A DNA stretch of 64,000 nt from Mesaphorura yosii (Eukaryota; Arthropoda; Collembola; Poduromorpha; Tullbergiidae), in the NCBI GenBank assembly GCA_009869945.1, contig WIXG01000300.1, positions 32,982 through 96,981 on the forward strand, read 5' to 3'. Both the position numbers and the translations under genes were made by a program. Under the pieces are notes generated by a model. That model had not been told where the DNA came from, did no database searches, and saw nothing but the letters and a program-made list of their open reading frames with translations. Numbering within the stretch: position 1 is the first letter of the stretch; the number at the start of each line of letters is the position of its first letter. Below, in pieces: positions 12,701 to 24,603 of this stretch.

Positions 12701-15700
12701 GATTTTCATCACAAGCAAGGCTCAAGGAGGCATTTATTGATTGATAAATGACAAATGAGTCAAACAGGTTTTGTATCATTTTACGTCTTAACTTCTCACC
12801 TTTCTCGCGTCAATTGTCACCAAGCAGAAATTACTTATTCCCCAAGTAAATTCCGAATCTACCTTCATTCATACGGGGACTGGTCAGTCAAATCATAAAT
12901 CAACATGCGAGACCCTTGGAAAGTAAACGTTATAGCATCTTGCTTAAGAGTCTGAGGAACAGAAGGACGAATTGGCATTTCCCTGCACTAACACGGCCAA
13001 CGCTGACTGTAAATTACATTCATAAATATGAACATGATTTGATGGCACCCGATGAGACCGTAATAACATTAATAGAGATTTAACTGAGATAACGAAATAG
13101 AATTTAGGCTTGGCACAGCCTTGGCGTGGCACTCCGTCGCTGCTGCGCTAAATGACGACTGCTGTGAAATGTGAAATGTGATGTTCTTGTGGTGTTGGTG
13201 ATTCAAATTCTTTCTCCCTTGAAGTTTATTGATGGGAAGCTGCGAGTTGCGAGGTTAGAGTTTTATTAATCGTTGTTTTGTCAAGATAAGGGCGCAGGCC
13301 AAGAAATTAGGGAAAGCTGAATGGTTTGGTTTTCATCATCGCTTAAATGTATGTCGATGAAGATCAAATCTGCTGCTGTTGGCATGCCACGCTAGGTTGG
13401 GTTCCTTAAATCATTGTGCATGCATTCCTTCGCGTTTTATTGAAATAAGTCAATTTCAACCACAGAATAACACAGAACGCTTTACTGCACCACACCATGG
13501 ATTAGGTTTCCTACGGAATTGTTACATATTTAAGTACCCTAGGTTCATGCTTACATGCAGCGGGGTTCTGAGTTCACTTCTTAAAAGTAATGCTTCAAGA
13601 TATGGGAAGTCCGTCATTGTTGCGCAGTACGACTGGAGTTTGAAGATTCCTCGACTACTTTGCGGGAGCTCGCTGGGATTTATCGGGTGTGTCCCACAAA
13701 ATGCAACGCGTAAATGCATTCTGATGCTGGGCTGACAGACAAGATCTCAAAAGTCAAAAGATCTTCTTCACAAATCTCAAATGTCCCTGGCCCGTAAATG
13801 CCTGCGTAATTGTAATCCCATTTTCCGTTCTCTCAGTTTTAATCTTGTCAGTCTCCTTTAGATTGGCCTATAGTTGAAGACCCAAGTCTGAATAATTGAA
13901 CATGATTGACCTGTTTTGCAGAGGTTACCCTGTGTATTTAGATTTGGATTAGGGAACATGATTGGATGATTGCACAATACTTGTCTTGTCAATCATGCAC
14001 GCATAGTAATTAAGTGTCTTAAATATTTGTACAGCCACCCGGAGTGACCTGCTTGTTCCTTCATAATTTCCATACTGCAATCTATCAATCCGTTGTCTTA
14101 TCGGGTATCTGAAATCTGAATGCTTTCAGCACGTACTGTGCGAGTTTGATTTGCTCATCTTGGAGCGCGAGCGAGCGACGGGTGGAGTCCGTGGCCATGG
14201 CCCGTGCGATTTCGTAAATACAAATTACGATTAAGGAAGATTCTGTACTATGCAAATTGAAAATGCGTAGGATTAAATTAGCGCTGTTACTAGTATTCGT
14301 CGTAATTTCGAGATGCTGGTAGGGAAACTAGCTAATCTCAAAACTATACTACTGGGACATTTTTTTGCATACAAATTAGCCGAATTACAACACACATATT
14401 CCTTAAGAGTCGCGTAGCGTGGTTGCAAGGCAGCTCGGATTACAACCCGGTAACAATTACTTAAATCAAAGCCATTTTGTAGTTACAAGGGCGTTGGAGC
14501 CCAAGCTCGCAAGTCAAACGCAAGTTGTATAGCCGAGCATTCCAAGCAGTGAACCTGAAAATATGTCATTGGGTATGAGTGAGATTGTTTCGTAATTTGC
14601 AATGGCGTAGAACGTGCATGATTGATTGAGAGGATCTGTATGTTATCATTACGCCAAATGCTGATTTGTTTACATGAGCTGGTGGTGCTCGTCTCTGCGC
14701 GCTGGTGGGAGGATGCCACAAAAATAAGGTCAATCTTGTAAAATTTTATTAAGCCGGTTATACGAAATGTGATGGTGACGTTGAATAGGAAAGTGAATTG
14801 GCACGTGCGTGCAACTTGCGTACATTTCCCCGTCACTGATTCCACATCCTCGCGAATGCTGGCAACAGATCGGCGATTGTCAATCAAATGGAGTCGGCCG
14901 CGCATGCGTTGCGCAAGTAATAAAATTACTCGACTAACAGATTCGCTTCACTAGATTTAATCCTTTTATTTTGTTCCACAGGATTATTTACTGGGATACA
15001 GACTCGAACTTCACCACAATAGAAATTGCGTAATGCTGAAGTACTGTCCGTTCGCACATGAATTGATGGGATCAGACTTCATGGACTGAAGGACTGCTTT
15101 TTAGGTTTTCATGAAGCGATTCTCCTTGCGGGATGGTATGATAATGGGCTTTTAATTGTGCGTAATTCAAGTGATTTCTGGCCTGCACGTTGCGTCTTAA
15201 TGTTACATGAAATTCAGGTCAAAGAAATTAACCGGATCATTTACGATTGGAATTTTCCAAGGTAGCATTCCACAAATAGCTGACGTGCTCAAGGCCTCGC
15301 CCATTGTGCCGGGCTAACCACGCACGCCAGTGCAGTGGCAAGAGATTCGAAACCGTCACAGCACGAAGAATGCTGCTACTGTTTTATGCACTTATGAAAT
15401 ATTACCCCTGGTGCATTATGTGCATATAAATTTCAGGACCAACGGATTCATTGACGTTTTAATGGACATCGTGCATGGTCGAATGTCAGTTTGAATGAAG
15501 CTGCTTGCAGTTCAAAGAATTCAGTAGCATTTCATGCGATGCGCTGTATCCTGTGTTTACGTACGTCCATCGTCCACGTCATATTTTCTTCATACGCCAC
15601 GCTTGCGAGCGAGCTGAGTTGACATGCAGACTGGTGCTATGTTGGTTTCATTGTTGGCAGTTGGCATCGAATGACGATTGAAATATGAAACCCAAAATAA

Positions 15701-15756
15701 ATATTTATACAGCATTTACTTGAGATTTTGTTTCGTGCTAAGAACACAAGGGAACC

Positions 15757-15794
15757 CAAGACGAAGACAAGAGTCAAGACTAAAGACAAGACAC
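15757..15794. repeat. Degenerate AAGAC-rich simple repeat
   Basis: The tract repeats CAAGAC/GAAGAC/AAAGAC several times, with interruptions (GAGTCAAGAC). It is a short degenerate simple repeat in intergenic DNA. Confidence 0.6.
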
Positions 15795-18700
15795 CCAACC
15801 TCCCGTTGTTTGCTTGCTGTTTATATTGCTATTGTTATGTGCGCATTGTTGGGCGCACCGCAACCGCAACGTCAGCCTGCATGCCTCACTTCAACTGCAA
15901 GGTTCGTGGCAAATTCCTTTACTTTATGATCTGAGTCCTTTTCGTCTTCGACCCGCTGTTCAAGTTCTCACAGCAGAAAGATCTCTGACGAATCGAGACG
16001 CGAGGAGGGACAATGGAACTGTAAAGTGCAGAGTGCAATATGTGCCGTTGCTTTAAACTGCAACCCACAACACAAAGCCGTCATAACTCATCAATTTCAT
16101 TTGGTGGTCAAAATGTCGTGGGAAACATTCAGAACCTAAAATTACGCGAAACACAAAATGCGAATAAATAATCCGTGGTCTGGCAAGAGTAAAGAAAAAT
16201 TCAGTTTTGGTCTCTAGCATTTAACTCGAAGGATAAATACATCGTTCTAAAATTATCTCGTGCTAACAAATGTAAACATAATTTTATGATTTGTGTTGTC
16301 AGATGCAGTTTGCCAGTCAGTGCTAGTTTTTGCAGTGCAAAAATATGAATTTGAAAGAATGGAATATTAAAACCCTGGACTCATTGTTCTGATGATTTTA
16401 TGCTCTATAAATAAGAGTTACTTTACCCCTGCGGTTGCATGAGGGCATCTTATCTTGCAATTTACACTTCATTGGATCATTTTTCTGGATCTCAAGAAGT
16501 TAGAATGAATGAAACAAAACAAAAGCAAAACAAACGAGAGATTTAAAGCAGTCATTTATTGAGCCGCAGCCACAAGAAAGAACTTTACGAGGCGCTTCGG
16601 CCGAAGGGAGTCATCTGCGAGCCTCTCCAGAAAGTAATTAAATCAAACCAAGCTTCTCTGAAGACGGGCAGTATGTAAAAACTTTTTAATCCCACTGGAG
16701 CATTTACATTTACGCCTTACATGCCATGGAAAGGCCTGAAAAGAAAAATAAAGTTTTGTTTTTTCTTTATGCACATAAACTATGCTTGAAAAACTCTTTC
16801 AAAGTATTTCTTTTAGTTGGTACCTCACTTTTCATCAATTCCAACAGCAGTGCTGGCTTTGGCTTTTGTAGTGAGACCGACAAAAACGATTCTGCAACAA
16901 AAGCTCTTTAAATTAAACTTCTTTATGTCATGAGCCGAGCGAGAAGTAAAGGCTCGCTTCATTTTTCTGTATCATTTGCTTTGACGAAACTACAAAGACA
17001 AAGTGAGACTTTGGCACTGCTCAAAGGAGCATTGAGTTAACTTGTCAGGTTCATTTGCTCAATTATTCTGACGTTTAATCCGTACCAAGAAATGAGATTC
17101 TTAAGCTTAATTATAAGAATTTAAATTTAAAGTGTCACTGTACATAACGAACATATACAAAATATCGTACTTCACATTACAATACTCATGCGCGTAAACC
17201 GAAACATTTAATTTCATTCTAACGGAAGAAAGACAATCCAAACCACACCGTAAATTGAGTCTTTGGTTTGGTGATCTCGTCAAAAATTCGTACTTGCTCA
17301 ACAAACGTGTTAATTGCGCACAAAGTAAATATTGTCTTGGAGTAAATACAAATACATTTGACATTGAAAAAGTATGTCATTTGAGATTCGAGGCTGGTGT
17401 GAAGATAAGTCAATTTGCACAGAATTTCACATCCGCTGCGCTGCTGTCGGCTCCGAGACTCCGGCAGAAGCGTGAACTCTTACTTTCATGTGTTGGTGTC
17501 ACCTTCACCACATCAGTGGACTTGTACCTCCGATATCATCATTGCGTAGCCAGGAAAAGGAAATGAAGATGAATGAATTCGAACGGAATGCTCAAACAGA
17601 CGCGAACGCGACTTGGTTACGACGGACGACTGACCGAGTTTCGCGAGTGCACATTGGCCACAAGCCGTTCGCGTGCGAGGCGAGTGCTTATCATTAAGGA
17701 AATAGTGAAACTACTGAAGCCGTGCTGTTAAGTGGATTCATGCTTCCAAGAAATGTACACCACTTGCCCTTTGCCAACTCGTTAATGGCTCCTTGTCAAT
17801 TTCGCCGTTCGCGTTTCTCTCGTAAGTCATGAGCCGCTTGCTGTATCCCAAACCATCACGCCAAATTGAATTTGAAGTAGAATTTTTGCTACAGGGGCTT
17901 CTCTCTTAAAGTGGACGCAATTTAAAATAATTAATGGGCAAGTGTGCGAGCCATAAGGTGCCGTGGACGTGGCGCTAAATGTGCTGTTGCAGTTACTGCG
18001 CTGCGGCAACAATTGAAGATCGCCTTTTGAATGTGAAAATTAATTATCATGGAAAAGTTGGACGAAGAAATTATGACTTTTTAGTTCACTTATGAAATAT
18101 TTAAGTAACAAAAGGCATAAGCCACATTATAAGCAGATACGCAACGGCAATGCGCATTGTGTGTGTACGAAAGTTATGCTGCTCTTAAATGTATTATGGG
18201 CGTTTACACTTTTCAAAATAGATAATGGAAATTGTAATTGATTGAAATGGGTAGACATATCGTACAAGAGCAAGGCTCAAGCACGCACAGCGCATGCATG
18301 CGCGCCAACACAAAAAATGAAAGTGTTTGAGTTTTGAAATGTGAAAGATAAATGCTCTACGCGAGTATATAAATATTATGCAATTAGTAGGCTGTATGGA
18401 TTTTAATGGATTTGGATTAGTACACGATTGTAAACTGCAGCACGCTGAGGCAGCTGAGCCGAACAACATTCCATCGTCTCATTCTCATTCGTCGCTGCCG
18501 CACGGCAAGCGTCCAACTGGTCCAACCTACTAAACCACAATTACAAAAAATCATAACTTGCTGCCGCCGCATTCTGCATTCAATTGTGCACGCATTACGC
18601 ATTATATATTTTACATTTACCATAATTCAATAATTTAAGTAGACAAGGAGCCATGTCAAGTCAAGAAGGGCGAACTGGCCGAGCAATAGAAGTAAAAGGG

Positions 18701-19815
18701 TGCAAGCTCAGGTCTTTTCATTTTTGTGCCGCAACCGCAGCCACGCTTGCAAGTAATTGATGAGATCCCGGCCGAAGAAACCAAAAAGTACTTCCAAGCA
18801 TGAAGCCTGCCACTTGAAGTTAGGATTAAGGATTCTCAAAGGCAGATAATCTTTTAGCAGACGAGACTGAAAACATGATGAAACTCTGAAAACTGATCGT
18901 TCGTGGTTGTTGATTTCCATATCACGACAACGATGTTTCGGGTCTCGAGCATGGATAAAGGAGCTGGTAATGCAAAGTTAACAATGCGTGACGTGAAAGC
19001 ACGAAGCACGCGACTAGACCACGATCTTGCTTTCGGCTCCAGAAGCAATTGTTTCATTAATAGGACACATGGAGCTTTCAACTGTCGAAAGGCTCCGCTA
19101 TCCACGTATCCCTTTGTTGGTATGCGGCTTAATTTTCCGCTCGTGATCACCTTTTGAAGCACTACGCTTCATAAGAGCAGTGCATTTCTACGAAACCGTG
19201 ATGTAAGCAGACTGATATTTACCAAAACACTGTAAATAAACGACTACAAATTACGCAATTAAACGGCTCATTAAACAATGAACTGTTGCGCTAGGTTAGT
19301 TTTGCCATTCGTTGCTCGTGCTCATCTTCGTATTCAGGTTCAATAATCAAAGTCATTGGGTTAACTGCTGCTGCTGCATGTACTTATCCTATATTTGGCC
19401 ATGGAATTTCTGATATCAATGACATACACGCGTGCACGCGGAATCGTAAATCGCTAGCCACTTGATAATGCAGTCTGCAGTTGGCGGCGCGTTCATTCGC
19501 GTACCTTAAATCGCAAATTCTTCTTCTAAGAAAGGAATTATTACCGTATAAGTCAAACTCTTACTGACATTCGTTCTACAAACTCGTTCACTCATTCATC
19601 CTTGTAAGGCTATCGTTATTACTTACATTTACGCTGTAACGGCACGGTGGACGTATATAGAAACTTACGCATGCGCGTACGGCAGAGACAAAAGCATTTT
19701 TGACTCATCATCTGCATCATCACTCCATAAAATCGAAAGGTTAACAATTTATGTAATACGCAACTCACACGTACAGGGAAGGAATCGATTATGGAAGTGC
19801 ATCATGCATTACGCA

Positions 19816-19825
19816 TATATAAAAG
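19816..19825 (+). promoter_or_regulatory. TATA-like core promoter candidate
   Basis: TATATAAAAG followed by AGGCGC is a near-consensus TATA box. About 30 nt downstream (19847-19851) is TTTCAAG, a weak initiator-like match. No coding exon can be supported immediately downstream; the next ATG opens a frame of only about 10 codons. If real, it would drive a non-coding transcript or a gene with distant exons. AT-rich DNA produces such matches by chance. Confidence 0.25.
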
Positions 19826-22801
19826 AGGCGCACAATGTGCGAATCTTTCAAGGCACAAAAACATAATGCGAAGTGACAGGCGCAATAATTTGTGAAGCCA
19901 CGAGCCATTAGCATCGACGTGTTTCAGCAATAATTACAAACACGCGACCTGTACAGCTTCAAGTATTGAATGACAGAATATGAGAATTAAAATAGAACGT
20001 GAAGCCAAACAGCGACTCAAACAGCTTTTTATCCATACGTACTTGAATTTGTAGCATGTTTTGCTAAACGAATGTCACGAATTACTAGTTTAATTCGAGA
20101 AGTTCATTGTACCAACTCCAAATTAAACATTAGCATATCAGAGCCGGTGTCGCCAGTGTGAACAACGCTCGTCTCCTCTCTGCCTGCCCGTCTATCATTT
20201 TTCGGTGTGTCGGTGTACAATTAAGTCACAATTGTTCACTCGCGTCTAACCAGTCAGTCTGACGTCTGATTATGATTACTGGCACTTGCGCTGCAGCTGT
20301 AAAGGCTGTAATAGGTTTCTATTCAGAAATCGAAAGAAATATGATAGGCGCAATTACATGATTTAATGACTTTTTGTGCTCCATTGTTGGATTTGGTTAC
20401 ACGACATTTAAATACTCTCATGTTCATCCCACAAACCAGGCTAGGGCTACGGACACAGTGGACTGGGAATACAATTTGGACAATTTCAGTAATTTTGGAT
20501 TTACATTGCCATCGGTGGAGTGAAAAAGCCACAACATTGTAATTGTATTGTATTCTTGAAGGGTGTGAATGGAATTTTATGTCCATTGTTACTGCGTTGT
20601 TATTGTGTGGATGACCAACTACAAGCAAGGGTCATGCTTCTTGCTCTCGTCTGTCTGTCTGCAGCGAAGCCGATCCGAATCACCCAAACATAGTCAGCAA
20701 GTCATCCTAGAGCAGACATAACACAAGGTGCTTGCCTTTCTTGCTCGTCTTCTTGGGCAGATTTATTACAATTTAATGAACCAAATTCCTTTGCGGACAA
20801 TGCAAACACAACGAGGCGGTCGTTCTGCGGTTGGCCACAGAATATAAATTGTGTATTCACTGCAATTATGAGTCGCACAACATAAACACCTGAACTAGAA
20901 CCACACATGAAGTATTTGGCTCTTGCTCAATAACAACAATAACAATGTAATTCAAACTTATTGTACAAATTGTATGAATAATATTTTAAGAGTGTAAAAA
21001 TGCTGCATATTATTATTATAATTTTTTTCCACAGCCGTCGCCGTCGCTGAGGTTGTGGCTTTTTTGAAGTGACCGGCCCAGCATCGCCGCGGCTCATCCT
21101 GTTCATTCCAGACTGCGTAATTTCCTCGTGCTCGGAGAATAGCAAAGGTCAGCCACAGAACACACTAATAAAGTAATTAGCATAAGATCGGCATGAATTC
21201 TATCTATCACGACCGTAAGTTCTTAGCACTGAGGCCACTTTAGCAGTCATGACTTGGTGTACGGTGTATGAATTTCCCGACAAAATATTTTGATTTATTG
21301 TGAACACGAAACCACGATCAAAATCATGCGATGTGAAATAGAGCTTTGACGGACAACGTGCTTTCAAGAGGGTACTAATTGGCTGGATTGGTTTAAATTC
21401 TGGTTATCATAATTTACACTTGTGTCCGGCTTTCAAGGCTGTTCTCCATTCAACACTTTTGCCGGCGTTGCGTTGTCGGTGGTCCATCATTTTCGATTGG
21501 AGGTATATTTAAGTTCTTCCAAGACCGAAGAATCGACTGTCGTGGGTAATGTGAGACTCAAGCTTGCGATTCGATGCAGTGCAGTGCAGCGTAAAAATAT
21601 GCAGTGAAAGAATTCACAAATAATTAACCTTATCTTTGATTCTCGCAGTGCAGTGCCCAACATACGCATATCACATTCATAATACGCACGCTACGTGCCT
21701 TGACTAGCTGGCTGTGCTGAATTCATAAACACGACAACAATCACAATCACGGTAATCATACGCATTATTGTTATCCATCGACCAATCTCTCAATTTATTA
21801 TTATTATACTTTGTGCATGCACTCACATAATTTCCTAACAAGCAATTTCTCATCGTCTCATTAATATTCCCGTACAACACTTTGCTGAATGCTGAGCTTT
21901 CACAGCCCGATCGCGTCCGCGTACGTACACGCGTAATGGCATAATTTAATGCTAGAAGCGTTTTTAGCACATTTGTAGGAATTTCAGGAGCCATGACGTC
22001 GACGTCAAATGCTTGGTATTTTGCGTGGCGTGGCCCGGCATACCTGAACAACAATACAAAGCGAGCCACGCACGCACTGCGCTGTACAACTACTTAATGC
22101 CAATTTTTCTTTTCCATTTGCACTTTAATCTCTAATTCGACGTACGACGCTGAATGCGACGTCATTCCTCACTGTGCTATTCATAAAATCAGAACGCAAT
22201 GAGTAATGAGAATGAAAGTGTTTCTTGAGAGAGTCTCGTGAAGTTAATTGAAGTTTACATTAATAATTTATTAAGTAGTCAAATTATAACTGCACAATCA
22301 GGCCCTCGTCCTGAATCGATTCATCACACAATGCGTGCTAGTGCTGGCTCATGCTACGGCTCGGCTGCGCCGTGCCATGCAACAATGGGAAATCAGGCTT
22401 TGGCTTTGCAAAATCAAACCGCAATTGCAATGCCAGGCATTGTGTATCGATATCAAACTCTCTCCTGCGATTGCAATTGCAGCATTGGACTGTATCTTGA
22501 TTTCAAAGACCTCATTAACAGCAAGACGAAATGTCTTACAATTATCATTGTGCTACGCCAATCACATGCCAATCTGATCAGACTATCAATGCAGTCACTG
22601 CTACACTGCATGACGCGAGTCAAGGGCTGAGAATGAGTTCAGTAAAATGGTTTCAACAATATTTATTTAACGAACTCAAGCATAATTGATTTAAATTAAG
22701 TAAACACGAAAATACGATAACAAGTTTGATGTCCGATTTGTGATTTTAATCAACCTTACAAATATCTTATTGCGTTTTGGCTATCGAAAGGAATTAGTAT
22801 G

Positions 22802-24603
22802 TCATAATTCCAGATTCGGTCTTATAACACTCAGCTGGAAGGACCAAAACCATTTTTCGCTATGATCTCGAGTGCAATGCACAAGCACCTTCCCAAAGAA
22901 ATGGTGGCTGACCTCCTTTACAGTCCCGTACAAGAATCCACTTGTTTCGAATACGTAGTATTTGTTTCTTGTGTCCAAGTGTACCGGAGTGCCCACTCGG
23001 AGGCGATTAAAGTGAGGATGCGAAATAAGATCGTGAAATGATTCAGATGCCCAAAAATATCCCATTTTTGTCTCCTCCGTGTTGATTGTAAGCCAGCAAA
23101 CTTTGAATTTCTTCTCGACGAGTCCATGCACTACATAGTACAGACTGCCATCGTTGGATCCTGATTTTTTCGCGAAGACGAATGGGGCTAGTCGATTTGA
23201 TGACTCGGACGCTAGAAGTTCAGGTTCTAATTCGTCGCCAAAATGAATCTGCGGCACTGGAGCCTAATTAATGAAGCAAGTCGAATAGAATACGTAGGAA
23301 ATTAAGGAAGTACGTAACCTTTCAAATTACGTGATCCCATTTAATTTTGTACGCGGTTCGTATCACCAATGCATGCACGACGACTAGATTTCTACTCTGG
23401 TGAAGCCTTTCTTTTTTGGTTCTTTCATCAATTGCTCCCGATTTGGACTCGAATGGGTTTGTGTACTTGCTAGGACTACTCTCAACTGCTGCGGTCACTC
23501 GCTTATTCAGCTCTCCCAAAGAAATGAGTTCGTCCTTGGGCCTCATTTGGTACAGGCAGGCACCATTGGCTCGGTTGTATCCAAATTGATTTAACATGCC
23601 CAAGACTTGATTTTGTCAGAATTGAGTCTGATTTCTCATCGGAGCTTCAATCGATGGAATTTTTCCCTAACCACACAACAGTTACGGATTTAGCTTCTGA
23701 ATGCATGACCTTGTACGGTCCATCTTGTCTGCCGCCCAATATGTTACGAATATTGAGCCATGTTGATCCTAGGTTGAAGTAACTCTTGACAATTTTGACA
23801 TTCGACTTCTGGTTAACCGTGTTGTAGTACATTTTGTAAAGGCCAGTACTGAAGAATCTGACGGTAAACGGGTATTGGCGATCCGTGTGAACATTCCAGC
23901 TCTGATCTTGTGTCACATTATTGTTCGGCTTCTTTACAGCATTCTTGATTGGTTCCTTGACCACAGTCTTGCTGGTTAGTCTCAGTTTGCCGTATTCGAT
24001 TGTGAAAGCTCTGTCAACATCCGTGACGACTCCGATCCAGCCACAGAATACGATTTGGACCCCGCAAAAAAGAATTGTGACAGGTTGTAGATGGTCGAAT
24101 GGTACTTCTCTTTTGAAAATCTTCTCTGTGTTCACAACTCGAAGTACTGTATCGCGTAATCCATTTGGTCAATGACTTCACCGTAGTGGCCTCTTACATT
24201 TGTCACACACTGGCCAAGCATGAATTTTCGGTTCATTATCTGAGGTTAACAAGAGCACTGAAATGAATTATCTGACCTAGCTGTAATCTGCGATTAGCGT
24301 TTTAGTGCAAAAAATTGACAGATACTGCTTCGATAGATCCAAGTCCCGTTTATGAATCTTATGCTTCCATAAAACATGGGTCACGCTTCTTGACGCTCCA
24401 TTTTGAGAGATCGGAACATTGGTTGTATCAGCTTGGGCTTCTTCAATTTCCTGGTCTGTCTTGCCAATGAGTCGGTGGTAATTTTCGTTAAGGCCAACTC
24501 GACCAGTTCGAAGCAATTTTTGAGACTGTCCAGTTTTGTCTTCATACACGGTGTCAATTATGGCCACTGCCTTGCATTCAGTTTCTATGTACTTTGGGTT
24601 CAT
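22802..24603 (-). pseudogene. UBE2O-like N-terminal fragment without UBC domain, frame disrupted
   Basis: UBE2O is a large E2/E3 hybrid ubiquitin-conjugating enzyme; its N-terminal conserved SH3-like regions bind substrates and a C-terminal UBC domain is catalytic. Four open segments on the minus strand follow UBE2O order. Segment 24603-24277 begins with ATG. Segment 24236-23647 carries GEVIDQMDYAIQYF and GWIGVVTDVDRAFTIEYG, matching the region that in animal UBE2O reads like GTVIDVNIDCAVKL and CWLGKVYDL. Segment 23602-23322 has LNQFGYNRANGACLYQM. Segment 23265-22802 has HPHFNRLRVGTPVHL and YGTVKEVSHHFFGKVLVH. The last ends in a real stop, so the second half, including the UBC domain, is missing and is not seen nearby. 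A one-base frame break lies near 24132-24140, and the joins near 24.28 and 23.62 kb do not form clean GT-AG introns. A decayed duplicate is the simplest reading. A short, still expressed adaptor-like protein with a sequencing error remains possible. Confidence 0.65.

Larger units (their letters stand above)
1..22801. other. Gene-poor intergenic DNA
   Basis: I could support no protein-coding gene here. Open frames exist on both strands, but they are at most about 140 codons, overlap one another, lack recognisable domains and do not join through plausible splice sites. I also saw no convincing tRNA or rRNA. The stretch holds short microsatellite-like tracts, a 70-bp imperfect tandem repeat near 6.65 kb, an AAGAC-rich tract near 15.77 kb, several CGTACG palindromes (for example 2741-2754) and a TATA-like element near 19.82 kb. 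It may be regulatory desert, introns of a gene with exons outside the window, or non-coding transcript loci; the sequence alone does not decide. Confidence 0.6.

Noticed and set aside
14483-14905. 140-codon minus-strand open frame
   Set aside because: No recognisable domain, no splice context, several other frames open in the same stretch; length is within what chance gives in 64 kb on six frames.
22238-22630. 130-codon plus-strand open frame
   Set aside because: Composition looks random, an overlapping 80-codon frame is also open, and no motif or promoter supports it.
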